In this document: in pieces, positions 33,790 through 45,497 of the stretch
How the letters are laid out: the number at the start of each line of letters is the position of its first letter
Numbering within the stretch: the stretch's first letter is position 1
Notes under the pieces: generated by a model
Database searches by the model: none
Told to the model about the DNA's origin: nothing
What the model saw: only the letters and a program-made list of their open reading frames with translations
Assembly (NCBI RefSeq): GCF_000801105.2
Contig: NC_079518.1
Span: 17,898,800-17,962,799, forward strand
Source: Raphanus sativus
Lineage: Eukaryota; Streptophyta; Magnoliopsida; Brassicales; Brassicaceae
Direction: 5' to 3'
Length of the DNA stretch: 64,000 nt
Translations under genes and position numbers: made by a program

Positions 33790-34240
33790 CCGGTCGTGGC
33801 CGTGGCCGCCGGGCGACTTGCCCCGTGCCGGCCGTGGCCGGCGGCGGCTAGCCCCCGTGCTGGCCGTGGCCGCCGGCGGCTAGCGCCTGTGCTGGCCGTG
33901 GCCGCCGGGCGGCTAGCCCCCGTGCTGGCAGTGGCCGCCGGCGGCTAGCACCCGTGCTGGCCGTGGTCGCCGGGCGGCTAGCCCCGTGCTGGCCGTGGTC
34001 GCCGGGCGGCTAGCCCCGTGCTGGCCGTGGCCGCCGGCGGCTAGCGCCCATGACGGCCGTGGTCGTCGCGTGGCTAGCCCCGTGCTGGCCGTGGCCGCCG
34101 GCGGCTAGCGCCCGTGACGGCCGTGGTCGCCGGGCGGCTAGCCCCGTGATGGCCGTAGCCGCCGGCGGCTAGCGCCCGTGACGGCCGTGGTCGCCGGGCA
34201 GCTAGCCCCGTGCTGGCTCGGGTCGTCGGACGGCTAGTTT
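33790..34240 (+). repeat. GC-rich minisatellite in C 5' LTR
   Basis: Alternating units of about 32 bp built from GTGCTGGCCGTGGCCGCCGG and CGGCTAGCGCCCGTGACGG. Very CpG-rich compared with flanking DNA. Open frames through it (also in the 3' copy) are by-products of the repeat. Confidence 0.92.
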
Positions 34241-34769
34241 TCGTGCGTAAGTTCTAGGCCCCCGGATTGCCAGAAATCCGCGTTTTGCGACTCTCCGAGA
34301 TCCCGCAAACAAAACTCCTTTCCCTGCTCCAAGGCTTCGGAGAACCCGTAAGACTTCAACAGACAGAAAGACTTCGTATAAAACAGTGGTAGTTATCTTA
34401 AAACACCATTCGCCTCAGCGATAAGTCGGAGATCTTCCGAAAGGCTCGACATCCAAGTAGGAGCATTCTTTCAAAGAGATCGTAGAAAACAACGGAAGTA
34501 CGGAAGACGGCCCGAAAGGGACCAAACCCGATCGGACGGCCCATCTATGATTCTCTAAAAGATAGAAGCGACGGTTTACAATTATCTTCACATAACAAGA
34601 TAAATGTTAAACTTCCGAAAAGATAAATGTCAACTTTCCGAAAGGATAAATGTCAAATTTCCGAAAGGATAAATGACAACTTTCCCGATAAACACGAAGG
34701 CCGACGAAAATGGAAAAAGCCCAACTCGCGGCAGACTCAGTCCATCAAGAATAGACCGTCATATGGGAG

Positions 34770-34777
34770 TATATAAG
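34770..34777 (+). promoter_or_regulatory. Putative TATA box of element C LTR
   Basis: TATATAAG in GGGAGTATATAAGCAAGG, about 380 bp before the LTR end. The same sequence lies at 41994-42001 in the 3' LTR. Confidence 0.55.
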
Positions 34778-35153
34778 CAAGGCTAGGAGCAGAGGAAGGG
34801 GAATCGGAAATCAGAAGAAAGAAACCACCATAGAGCAACTTAGAACTTAGGCTTTTATTTCCTTTTTAGCGAGCTGCGATTCAACTAGGTTAGATCTAGG
34901 TTTTGAGACTAGCGACGATCGACAGCTCTTGCAGTCGAGATCTCGACCTGTTGTTCGAACGCTCTCCGCAAATTCAGAAATAAGATTCTTTCTTTTGCTC
35001 TCTTTTTACGCATTTATTCCCAAACTTTACTCGTGATTAACTTTGTCGTGCGTGGCCCAGCAGATAGCCGGATCCTCGGGGAAAAGTAGGTCAACTTAGT
35101 TTTCCTACGTTTAAAATTAACTAAAATCGACCGTGCGAATTTCGGTTCCCACA

Positions 35154-35175
35154 GTTTGGCTCTAGAAGGAGGGGG
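35154..35175 (+). promoter_or_regulatory. Primer-binding site of element C
   Basis: GTTTGGCTCTAGAAGGAGGG immediately after the 5' LTR. It differs from the B/E/F site by one base within this span, so C and family II may use related primers. Confidence 0.7.
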
Positions 35176-35220
35176 ATACACGGATTTATCTTTCTCGCAA
35201 CTACGCACGCCCAGTTAAGC

Positions 35221-37762
35221 ATGACTGCTAACGAAAACGAGCAAACGCACGACGGACCAGCCGCCGATGCCAACGCTGAGAAGACTCCTGCCGGAAACGT
35301 ATCGACGGTCACTGCCGAGGCAAAAACCGCGATGCTGGATCAGGTGAAGGAACTGTTCGCCACCGACCAGAAACGGTCGGAAGAACAAGAAAAACTAATG
35401 GCTTCACTCGCTAAACAGGTCAATACCTTAACAGCGAAAAGCAAACTCCCGCGCGGATCCACCAAGGTGAGGCGTGTCAGGAGGCTCGACTTCGGAACTG
35501 CTGGAGACCAAGATGCCCCAAGAAAACCCCCGGAACTCATCTCTGACGATACCCCTCCGGCGGGGCAGAAGAAAACGACAGATAACCTCTCATCTCCCGC
35601 AAGGGAAAACAAAGGAGACGACGTCGAAAGAATCAACCTGGATATCAGCGATCAATCAGATCCGTCCGACGAAGACGCCGACGTCCACCACAGAAGGACA
35701 CGAAGTCAGTCAGCTCGACTGGCGGCAGCCTTCGAAAAACCCATGACAGAAGAGGAAGAAGACCTCTACTGGTCAGAGCAAGAAAGGTTGGCTGAAGACC
35801 AGACTCGGGCTATCGCAGCCAACGTAGACAAAGAAGCGCGAACGGCGCCAACGAGATCCATGATTTGCGCGAGTACATCGCAAAGACTGCAGCCGAGGTG
35901 AAAGCGGTAAAATCGCAGATTCACCACGCAACCAGCACTGCCCCCGAGATCGACCTGCTCCTCGAGGAATCAAGAAAGACCCCGTTCACCTCTCGAATCA
36001 CGGACGCACGAGTCTCAGATCCCGGGAAAATAAAGCTTCCCACCTACGACGGAACCACAGATCCGAAGGCACATCTGCAGTCCTTCCAGATTGCGATAGC
36101 GAGGTCTAAACTTCCGGAGCGGGAAAAGGACGTCGGCTGCTGTCTCCTATTCGTCGAGAACCTCAGAGGTGCTGCGCTCGAGTGGTTCTCACACTTGAAA
36201 AGAAATTCCATCGGAAGTTTCCGCCAGCTTGCTTCAGCTTTTCTGAAGCAATTTTCCATGTTCATGGACAGGGAAACTTCCAACGTAGACCTTTGGAGTC
36301 TGATTCAAAAGGAAGATGAACCGCTCCGCGACTACATAAGGAGGTTCAAACTCGTGATGTCCAGGGTAACAGGCCTCAGCGACAGAGTCGCCATCGACGC
36401 CCTGAGAAAAAACCTCTGGTACAAATCGAAATTCCGAAAGTGGATTTCTTTGGAGAGGCCACGCACCATCCAGGACACTCTCCACAAAGCGACGGATTTC
36501 ATCATCATGGAAGAAGAGATGAAAGTCCTAGCGCAAAAGCATGGACCGCAGAAAGCGTTCGGCAAGAAGAAAACCTCTCGTAACGACAAGTACGTCCATC
36601 ACGAAGGGGAAGACGTCCAAGGTGAACATAACTATGCCGTCAATTCCGAACAAGGAAGGACTACCGGAAACACTTGGACGAGGAACTCGTACAAGGACAA
36701 TTCCAGCTGCGAGTTCCATCAGACGAAAGGTCACTCCACCGCCAACTGCAAAGTCCTCGGCGCCAGACTCATTACGAAGCTGCTCGCCGGCGAAATAGCA
36801 ACGGTCAGGAGCGTAAAAGACCTGCTCCTAGATTCTGACTGTCCGCCGAGGACTGACGGAGCCAATCCCGAGAATAACGCTCCCGGAACTCAATCAGGCG
36901 AAAAACGCGGACGGAGGCAAGACGGCGAAGGAAACAACAACAACCGCCAAAGGATCAACATGATCATCGGAGGATCGCATTTTTACCAGGACTCCATTTC
37001 GTCGATCAAAGCCTACGGACGGAGGGCTGAAACAAGCCCCGGATGGTGTCTAGAGGACGACGTTCCCAATCACGCAATCGTCTTCGAGGAACAGGATACG
37101 GTCGGACTCGATAAACCCCACTACGATCCTATGGTCATCGACTTGGTGATTCAAGATCTCGAAGTCGGCCGCATCCTCATCGACACAGGAAGCACGGTCA
37201 ACATCATGTTCCGCGACACTCTGCAGAGGATGAACATACCCCTCGGAGAAGTCATCCCAGAACCAAGACCATTGACTGGATTCTCGGGCGTCACGTCCAT
37301 GACCCTCGGAAAAATCAGACTCCCGGTCATGGCTAAAGAAGTCACGAAGATCGTCGAATTCGCGGTAGTGGATACCCGGCTATCTATAACACCATAATGG
37401 GAACTCCTTGGATAAACGCTATAAAGGCAGTCCCGTCCACTTACCATCTCAGCGTCAAGTTTCCAACACCGACTGGAACAGCGGTGATCTGGGGAAGCCA
37501 AAAACAGTCGCGACTCTGCTTCCTGGCGGAACATAAATTGCGCAGCAATCGTAACGCCCCAGCAGCTAACCCGAAGCGAACTAAGAAGCATCTGAGTATC
37601 TCCGAGAACCCAGCAAAGAACAGCTCGGATTTGTCCGAACAGGCCACAACTCAGGATAGCGGGAAAATCCTCGAGACCATCACCGAAAGAACGGATAACC
37701 TAACTCCCAACGCGACCACCGACTTAGCTGAAACAGTCAAGGCGCCGGAAATCGTGGAGTAA
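35221..37762 (+). pseudogene. gag: Element C gag and protease
   Basis: Gag starts at 35221 (MTANENEQTHDGPAADANAE). Its N-terminal part is charged, with repeated acidic segments. A frameshift near 35860 leads to the core (35865 on): [61 protein letters not shown] zinc-knuckle-like [14 protein letters not shown] follows at about 36710. The protease has an intact DTGS ([13 protein letters not shown], about 37176), [17 protein letters not shown] and, after a one-base loss near 37380, [17 protein letters not shown]. The frame ends in TAA TAG at 37760. No pol follows. Confidence 0.87.
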
Positions 37763-38757
37763 TAGAAACCGCGATAAAAACAGAACTACGAGATGGCTTG
37801 ATCCTTGCAAGAGGTACGTAGGCAGCTCGTCGCAACCCGACGAGTTCAGCTATCCCCTCACCAAAAAGGGGGGGGGGAATGGGGACAAACATCCTTGTAC
37901 TCCCGCAAAAATACTTTTCACATTTACTCTACATTATAAAGTCTTTAATTCAAATGCTTACTCAACGCATAAATATTACGGAAAACGAAAATCATATCTT
38001 TGAGGAACGCGAGACGTCGTTAGTTCCCACAAAGTCTTGATTCTCCATTCTCTTCCAAACAAGTCCATCCGCGACTCTAAAAAACTCTATCAAACCGTCT
38101 GTCCGCGACTCTAAAATTCATTTCCGTCGATTGGCCCCGACGGAAAAACATAGAAACGTTTCACTCAATCAAATTCGTAGTCTGGCTTCTAACGAAGTCC
38201 TCTTGCATCCGACAAGGATACCATAGCGCGCTATACAAAAAATCCAAATTTTGGTTAGCTCTTTGTAAAGGAAGTAGCTCGACTCGTATCCAAACGAATC
38301 ATATAAGCCGATAAGCACTTCGCAGATTCTAAAACGGTACGAGTCAGGTCGAAATCGCAAACAAGCAAAACGAAAGCCGATTTGTCATCGCACAGCTTCA
38401 GTCCGAAAGTAGACCTAGGTCTTGCCCTAAACCCGGCCTTGCTGGTATCTAAGACATCTCATAGGCATAAGTATCCAGAATACAAGATTCCAAAATTTGC
38501 CTCTTATCGCTTATAAACCTAACGTTCGCTACAGAGTAACCTACGGATCAAGCGACAAAAAGAAGAGATTGAATACGGAGTGACTGCACGTATTCAAACC
38601 CTCTACACTTGACGGAAGTATAAATCAAAACGCAGAATTCATAAAAGCATTTATAACGGGGATTCAAAAGCCACCAACGGCCAATCCCGAGAAACACAAA
38701 GTCACGCGACCTCCTAAGGGTCGCAACACATACATACAAACAGCCACACTCGGCTTA
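37763..38757 (+). other. Noncoding internal stretch of element C
   Basis: Follows the gag-protease stop. It starts with a TACGTAGGCAGCTCGTCGCAACCC segment of the kind found after pol in A and D, then a run of 10 G (37868-37877). I see no gene. The expected RT and integrase are simply absent. Confidence 0.7.
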
Positions 38758-40567
38758 TCACAAATTATAATCAAATGCATAACAATCAGTTAGAGATATT
38801 CCGAACGAGGAATCGGGCTGGTCGACCTCTTCACCCCTGTCGCCTGCATTCAAACCCGCGCCTACATCCGCTGTATCTTCCGAGACTTGGATAGGATTCC
38901 ACAACTCTCGAATTCTCCCTTCGATCGGAGGAACAAAGGATTCGGCGTTAGCGCATATTCTCATCGAGCTATCCATCGTGGCAAGTTCGCCAGAAAGAGA
39001 GAAACCCTCACGCTGCATCTTGTGTAGAGTACCAACCGAACCGCGACACTCGCGAAAATCGCCTACAAAGTACTGAGCCTCTGTGTACGCTTCAAATTCA
39101 GTAGAGAAAATTTCGGCTCTTCGGTTCAGCTCAGCGGCAGCTCTTCTCCGCCCGCTCCTTTCCGCACGAACAAGGGCTCGGGCCTGGGCCCTGGCTTGCC
39201 GGCGTTTTTGCTCCTCAACCTCCAACCGATACTTGGCAAATTCCCTTTCCGTTTCCTCCGCTTAAAAACGGGCCAGCCGGGCAGTACGGAAACTTCCATC
39301 AATCGATGCGTTCCACACTCTCACGGCCTGCAAAGAAGTCGAGGTCAAATAAAAAGAAAAGGGAATTTACTCAAGTTTCGAAAACAAACCTCGTTGACCA
39401 AGCGAGTGCCCTCCGCAGTCACCTTGTCCCTCTCCTCGTTGTCCAAAGACTCCTCACGGGAAAACGCCGGAGGGAGGTCATCGAAGAAGTCACCCGGGGA
39501 AGGAACACCCTGATTCTCTGTAATGAAGTAAGGATCGCATCTCGACGGCTCGCCATTTTCCGACGAGGCCTCGAAAGCAATCCCTTTATCCTTCTGAGAT
39601 CTCCGCCTCCGCCTTGAGGGGGCAAAAACGTAGGAACCATCATTGACACAAGGCCGCGTACCGCCCCGCGATCGGTGAAGCGCGACCTCCCCACGAATCC
39701 GGTCAAGAGTAAAGGAGTTCCAGGAACAAGGCATTGTCCTAAAAATGTCTCTCTTGGTCGAAAGATCGGAAGGAACATGCGCGAGACACCTGTTCTCTAA
39801 AAAAAAAAAACGTTCAGTACTCGCATTTCGGACCCTAAGAAAGGGGATGCGACGATCTTACCTCGTTGGTACAACCAGTCCGTCGGGAATAGGTGGAGGA
39901 AGCCTTCCTTGACAGATTCTCCATCTATCCTCACAAAAAAGAAACGGTCAACGTAATCCTTGGCGTGCGAGGTGACTCCATGGATTACCGAAAAATTGGT
40001 CATCGCCTTCATGGAGTATACTCCATTGATGCTCGTCGTCTTGGAGTTCCACAACCCTTCGAAGTCAGCAGGACTAAGGACCATCCCTAACTCGTAACTC
40101 AAAATCACAACGCCAAGCCAGCTTTCCAAGGCCGGCACGTTCAGCTGGCTGATTACGATTCCGAAACGGTCGAGAGCCTGAACGATGACTCCGGGGATTG
40201 GGAACCACAGTCGGCATTGCGTCAGGAACGCCTCGTAGCAAGTGAAGTAACCCTTCGGAGGATTCTCCGAACTCTCATCCCCGCGAGGAATGCGAAACAT
40301 GACTCCCTTCGGAACCTCATAAAACTCTCGAAGAGTTTCAAGATACTCAGTGGATATCTCGCTCAGCGAGTCAGTTTCCTTACGCACCCTCAGAGGTCGT
40401 CGGGGAATCGGGATCACGGGAAGGGGAGCATCAGAACCGAAGACAGCGTCGCAATACGCGCTCCTATCAACCTCCGGAACCTCGGGTTTCGGAACTTCCT
40501 CCTCGGCGTGGAAATTGTCCGAAGACGAGTGAGACTGCCTCCTCGAGGATTTTGATCTTGAAGTCAT
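38758..40567 (-). CDS. Spliced antisense gene in element C (PF04195-type protein)
   Basis: Three exons opposite to gag: exon 1 39862-40567, exon 2 39390-39796, exon 3 38758-39327, with GT...AG introns at 39797-39861 and 39328-39389 and compatible phases. Exon 1 starts MTSRSKSSRRQSHSSSDNFH. It carries the domain of plant 'putative gypsy-type transposon' proteins: YEAFLTQCRLWFPIPGVIVQ, FGIVISQLNVPALESWLGVV, YVDRFFFVRIDGESVKEGF, LFPTDWLYQR. Exon 3 is a basic coiled-coil-like helix rich in Arg, Ala and Glu. One in-frame TAA lies near the start of exon 3 (39262-39264), so the product may be truncated unless another acceptor is used. Function is unknown. Confidence 0.7.
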
Positions 40568-40785
40568 TCTTTTTCTAAAGATAGAGAGAGAATTTGCAAG
40601 AGAGAGATTAAACTTAAGATTCTTGGGTGAAGTAAGAATGGTAAAGAATTCACAAGTCTTTATAGGCAAGGATTTGACTATTCACCCCGACCTTCGACAC
40701 GATTTCGTCTCCATACTTTCCTCACGAACCATACCGCAAGCTAGGGCCTACAAACCCTCCGGCTCCTAGCTAGCTGGGGGCTAAC

Positions 40786-42378
40786 TGTTGGGGTCAAAAT
40801 CGGTCAAGACGAAATCGATGTCCGAAAGTCTCGGAAAAACATGTTAGAGCAACCTCGAGAGACTAATTGGTAATCGAGAAACCTTAAAAGAAAAAAATAT
40901 ATTAAGTTAGAGATTAATCATCTCGAAATCAACGGCTGGAAAAGTTTTCTACACGAGGAAAACCTACGGAAAACTAAAAACACGCACAAGTCGAAGAAAC
41001 CGAGCAGCCGACTCCGGTCGTGGCCGTGGCCGCCGGGCGACTAGTCCCGTGCTGGCCGTGGCCGCTGCCGGCTAGCGCCCGTGCTGGCCGTGGCCGCCGG
41101 GCGGCTAGCCCCCGTGCTGGCCGTGGCCGGCGGCGGCTAGCGCCCGTGCTGGCCGCTGTCGCCGGGCGGCTAGCCCCGTGCTGGCTGTGGCCGCCGGCGG
41201 CAAGCGCCCGTGACGGCCGTGTTCGCCGGGCGGCTAGCCCCGTGATGGCCGTAGCCGCCGGCGGCTAGCGCCCGTGACGGTCGTGGTCGCCGGGCGGCTA
41301 TCCCCGTGCTGGCCGTGGCCGCCGGCGGCTAGCACCCGTGACGGCCGTGGTCGCCGGGCGGCTAGCCCCGTGATGGCCGTAGCCGCCGGCGGCTAGCGCC
41401 CGTGACGGCCGTGGTCGCCGGACGGCTAACCCCGTGCTGGCTCGGGTCGTCAGACGGCTAGTTTTCGTGCGTAAGTTCTAGGCCCCCGGATTGCCAGAAA
41501 TCCGCATTTTGCGACTCTCCGAGATCCCGCAAACAAAACTCCTTTCCCTGCTCCAAGGCTTCGGAGAACCCTTAAGACGTCAACGGACAGAAAGACTTCG
41601 TATAAAATGGTGGTGGTTATCTTAAAACACCATTCGCCTCAGCGATAAGTCGGAGATCTTCCGAAAGGCTCGACATCCAAGTAGGAGCATTCTTTCAAAG
41701 AGATCGTAGAAAACAACGGAAGTACGGAAGACGGCCCGAAAGGGACCAAACCCGATTGGACGGCCCATCTACGATTCTCTAAAAGATAGAAGCGACGGTT
41801 TACAATTATCTTCACATAACAAGATAAATGTTAAACTTCCGAAAAGATAAATGTCAACTTTCCGAAAGGATAAATGTCAACTTTCCGAAAGGATAAATGA
41901 CAACTTTCCCGATAAACACGAAGGCCGACCAAAATGGAAAAAGCCCAACTCGCGGCAGACTCAGTCCATCAAGAATAGACCGTCATATGGGAGTATATAA
42001 GCAAGGCTAGGAGCAGAGGAAGGGGGATCGGAAATCAAAAGAAAGAAACCACCATAGAGCAACTTAGAACTTAGGCTTTTATTTCCTTTTTAGCGAGCTG
42101 CGACTCAACTAGGTTAGATCTAGGTTTTGAGACTAGCGATGATCGACAGCTCTTGCAGTCGAGATCTCGACCTGTTGTTCGAACGCTCTCCGTAAATTCG
42201 GAAATAAGATTCTTTCTTTTGCTCTCTTTTTACGCATTTATTCCCAAACTTTACTCGTGATTAACTTTGTCGTGCGTGGCCCAGCAGATAGCCGGGATCC
42301 TCAGGGAAAACTAGGTCAACTTAGTTTTCCTACGTTTAAACTTAACTAAAATCGACAGTGCGAATTTCGGTTCCCACA
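40786..42378 (+). repeat. 3' LTR of element C (1,593 bp)
   Basis: Starts TGTTGGGGTCAAAATCGG after the purine tract and ends ...TTCGGTTCCCACA. It matches the 5' LTR throughout. The minisatellite is at 41013-41462, the ~24 bp repeats at 41818-41910 and the TATA box at 41994-42001. Confidence 0.94.
41013..41462 (+). repeat. GC-rich minisatellite in C 3' LTR
   Basis: Same ~32 bp alternating units as in the 5' LTR and about the same total length, with a few units altered. Confidence 0.9.
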
Positions 42379-42383
42379 GAACT

Positions 42384-42558
42384 CTTCCATAATCGTAAAA
42401 ATGGAAGTTTTCCCTTAGGTAGAAAACCTCTATTTTGCTCCAAAGGGTCGGACCCAAGGCAGGGGTCGATCCCTGGTATCTTCTTGAGCAAGGATCCGGA
42501 AGTCGAGGATCTATCCGGAAGCTGGAGAAAACTTATATCTGGATATTTTTCCCCAATA
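42384..42558 (-). repeat. Element B 5' LTR, outer part beyond element C
   Basis: Continues the LTR cut at 33561; the GAACT duplication joins the parts. It contains CTTCCATTTTTACGATTATG (minus) and ends TATTGGGG. Its outer end lies 515 bp from the E LTR in inverted orientation. Confidence 0.87.
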
Positions 42559-43073
42559 GCAGGGATTGCCTTCTCCGTCATTCGACGATGAGCCGCCTCT
42601 CCCCGAAGCAGGTGTTGCCAAGGAGACTTCCCCTCTCCATCTGAGGACGCCGCTGCTTCTCCAACTGCCTGATCTCCCTATCTCTCGAACTCTCGATCTT
42701 TTAAGCCCTCTGGGCTTTTGTTGTTGTTTTCACCCTTCGGGGTTTTGTTTTTAAACCTCAGGCCTTCGTGCCTTAAAATTCTTTAAGTACTGACCCTCGA
42801 GGGTCTCAGACTTTAATTTATTTTATTATGCTTCAGTCTTTTGTCTCGAGTAGCATAGAGTCGTCTTTCGAAAGAGATCGCCTTGCTTGTGTTTCTAACA
42901 TAGGGGAATTCCCTATCACGGGTTATGGGCCGAAGGCCGACCATATCCCTAATCAGATCAGGTAAGGTCTTCGGGGCTGATGATAGTCCTGCCCTTAGGA
43001 TCGCACTACTCCGGGTTTCAGAGGAATCAGGACCTGAATCTTGTTGCCACATTGATAGCTTAGGGGTTTGGAC
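42559..43073 (+). other. 515 bp between the inverted LTRs of B and E
   Basis: A plus frame starts DEPPLPEAGVAKETSPLHLR. A T-rich stretch with CCCTTCGGGGTTTTG-like segments follows. It may be the C-terminal end and 3' flank of another antisense transposon ORF, or older host element DNA. I do not recognise it firmly. Confidence 0.35.
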
Positions 43074-43491
43074 TATTGGGGAAAATATCCAGACATAAGT
43101 TTTCTCCAGCTTTCGGATAGGCCATTGACTTCCGGACCCTTGCTCAAGAAGAAAACCAGGGACCAACCCCTGCCATAGGTCCGACCCCCTTGATCGGAAA
43201 ATAGAAGTTTTCCAAAAAACTTCCATTTTTCCGATTATGGAAGAGTTCTATTACTTGAAGTTGACATCTACAACTATAAAAAGGGAGCCCAAACCCTAGA
43301 ATAAGGGATCGACTTTCTAGACTAAGAGATTAGGGTTAGGCGGCTAGAACTAAGGTTCATACACCATCATACGTTGTAGTCCCGAATCAATAACTCAATA
43401 AACAATCTCTTCTAGTCTAAATCTCTTGCTTTCATACAAATCTCCTAGTGTTTCGAGTACTAAAACGACCCTACACAAAAATACCCTAACA
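43074..43491 (+). repeat. 5' LTR of element E (418 bp)
   Basis: Starts TATTGGGGAAAATATCC and ends ...ATACCCTAACA, with a TATAAAAAGGG promoter box at 43275-43283. It aligns along its whole length with the F LTR. Confidence 0.9.
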
Positions 43492-43513
43492 GTTTGGCGC
43501 TAGAAGGAAGGGG
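43492..43513 (+). promoter_or_regulatory. Primer-binding site of element E
   Basis: GTTTGGCGCTAGAAGGAAGG directly after the LTR. Confidence 0.75.
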
Positions 43514-43532
43514 GTAATCCAACTACGTTACT

Positions 43533-44138
43533 ATGGCACTAGAGGACGATACTAACCAAGCAGAGATGACCTCAAGGGAGATCGAACTCCTCAACCGGCT
43601 CGAGATCCTTCAAAGTCAGGTTACCGATCTTCACAAAGCTCGTGAGACTACACCTGGAGGACAGAAATTTCTTATAGAAGTTCAAACCCTAAAAACCCAA
43701 CTTGGAGAACACTCCAAGCAACTGCAGCAGAGCGCCGAGAAGCTAGACGCCATAGAAGCGGAGAATCTTGTCCTCCGACAAGAAAACCATACCCACAGCG
43801 AAACTAGCAACAAGCGAAAGCGGTTCCGAACTAGGGTTCGACCCATGGCTTCGCTCAACACTCCACGCGACGGTGAAAGAGAACCTCACCGACCCGTCTC
43901 CGCTAACGATGAACCCGAGGAACGCGAAGCTACTCATGACGTGACCCGAGTACAAGTGGACAGCGATTCCGATACGGAAGATGAAGAGTACTCACCCGAT
44001 GATCCTGGGATCTCGGACCCGGCTCTAGCCGCCTACCTAGAAAAGGTGGTCTCCGAAAGATTTAGCACCATTCAATCTATGGTAGAAAGGCTCCCAGGGG
44101 TAGCTCCCCCTATTCGGAGGAATAATCCAGGGTCCTAT
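43533..44138 (+). pseudogene. gag: Element E gag, N-terminal part
   Basis: MALEDDTNQAEMTSREIELL, a coiled-coil-like stretch (LKTQLGEHSKQLQQSAEKLD), acidic DSDSDTEDEEYSPDDPGISD, ending RRNNPGSY where G is inserted. Continuation at 53673-53815 reads SDTPFVEEIALVEMPREFSF and further to YKQRMLAVAI, where F cuts in. The frame is otherwise open. Confidence 0.88.
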
Positions 44139-45497
44139 TGATAGTGCTCAAATTACCCAGTAGAGCTTACTCTCTCAAATAAGAGGTACAGCTGTAGTAC
44201 TTAGGGATCGAATCACGAGGAGCTAGGGAACCAATTAAATAAAATCTACTAATCAATCCTAGGCAAGGTTGGTTTATATGATAGATATGAAAATAACAAA
44301 TCCTAAAATGAGCAAGGCAGTTGCTCTAACTAACAATATGAAGGGTTGTTTAAATGGGATAAAGAGTGCTAGACATAGGGTTTCTATTCAGGAATGGAGA
44401 TTATAATCTCTATAAATGCTTTAATAAGTTGCTTGCATGATACTATAGATCTCAGCCGCTTAACATATGTGAATGAATCACTGGTTAAAATATCTAGATC
44501 TCTGGCGACACCTTTCGCATGATGACACAGAAAAAGAGTCGGTCGATATCCTATTGAGATATCGAGCGATACACCTTTCGCGGTGCCGATCGATTTACCA
44601 GTAGGGTATCGATCGACGGCTTCTAGATCTGCCTAGGCGCGAACCGAATATGACCGCGAGGTCTCAAGGAGGAACTGTCGTTCTTCTCAACGGGAAACAG
44701 GCATCGCTCAAATGGATAATTCAAGATAATCTAAGATCCTAGTGATCTATGTTCTAGTTAGCTACTCTAAAACAAGCATAGGGTACAATCAATTTGATGA
44801 GTATCACAACTTAGCAATTATAGTTTGGGGCTAATCCCACAAACCTATTTAAACCCTAGATCTAACAAGTAGACTACTCAGACATAGCTAAGCAATTCAT
44901 AACAATAGATAGATGAAAGAATTGCATAGATAGAATAAAGTAGAAATACAAAAGGAGATGAGAAATCTCTTCAATCTCTCTCAAACAAATAAAACTCTAG
45001 TCTCTCTCTCACACTCTCTGCTTTGGTTGTGAAAAGCTTCAAGCTTCAAAGGATTTCAAAACTTGCCGTCAAAAAGACTTTGCAGGAGTATTTAAGCATT
45101 TCCATTAGGTTAAAAACTCGTCAGGGGCAATCTCGTAATTTGGTGAAGTCTTGGTGAAGTAGTCGGCTAAACCATTTCATCCTCGATATCGATCGACAAC
45201 ACTGAATTTGTATCGATCGATTATAATCTTCTAGTACGCGGATCTTCTCAGCTACATCGATCGACAACTCAGGATGAGTATCGATCGATTGTAATCGCAA
45301 TGTTGACTTCCGACTTAGTCTTGAATGGTCAACTCGGGTGTATCATCTCTTGTACTCCAAAATGCTCCAAAAACATCACTTTCTCACAAAATGCTCATGA
45401 ACCTGAAAACATACCTAACAGGCTAGAAAACAGATTAAATATATAGTAAAACACTAGTATACCATGGTTAAAAACAGGTGAAATCCATGGTATATCA
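44139..45497 (-). repeat. 3' LTR of element G
   Basis: On the plus strand it reads TGATAGTGCTCAAATTACCC ... CCATGGTATATCA. It contains five exact TCGATCGA palindromes (near 44608 and 45187-45285). Matches 52314-53667 except for scattered substitutions and small indels. Confidence 0.94.

Larger units (their letters stand above)
33562..35153 (+). repeat. 5' LTR of element C (1,592 bp)
   Basis: Starts TGTTAGGGTCAAAATCGG and ends ...TTTCGGTTCCCACA. It contains a GC-rich minisatellite (33790-34240), four ~24 bp repeats of GATAAATGTCAACTTTCCGA (34598-34690) and a TATATAAG box at 34770-34777. Nearly identical to the 3' LTR apart from scattered substitutions and small changes in the minisatellite. 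Confidence 0.94.
33562..42378 (+). mobile_element. Element C: non-autonomous Tat-like element, 8,817 bp, complete
   Basis: LTRs 33562-35153 and 40786-42378 (1,592 and 1,593 bp), with a perfect 5 bp target duplication GAACT (33557-33561, 42379-42383). It is inserted into the 5' LTR of B. Inside are a primer-binding site, gag and protease on the plus strand, no RT, RNase H or integrase, and a spliced antisense gene. A polypurine tract (AGCTGGGGGCTAAC) precedes the 3' LTR. It must rely on an autonomous partner. Confidence 0.93.

Noticed and set aside
33790..34240. CRISPR-like regular repeats
   Set aside because: Units are contiguous with no unique spacers, inside an LTR of a plant retrotransposon.
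41020..41268. 82-codon Ala/Gly/Arg-rich frame
   Set aside because: Produced by the GC-rich LTR minisatellite; no counterpart in a gene.
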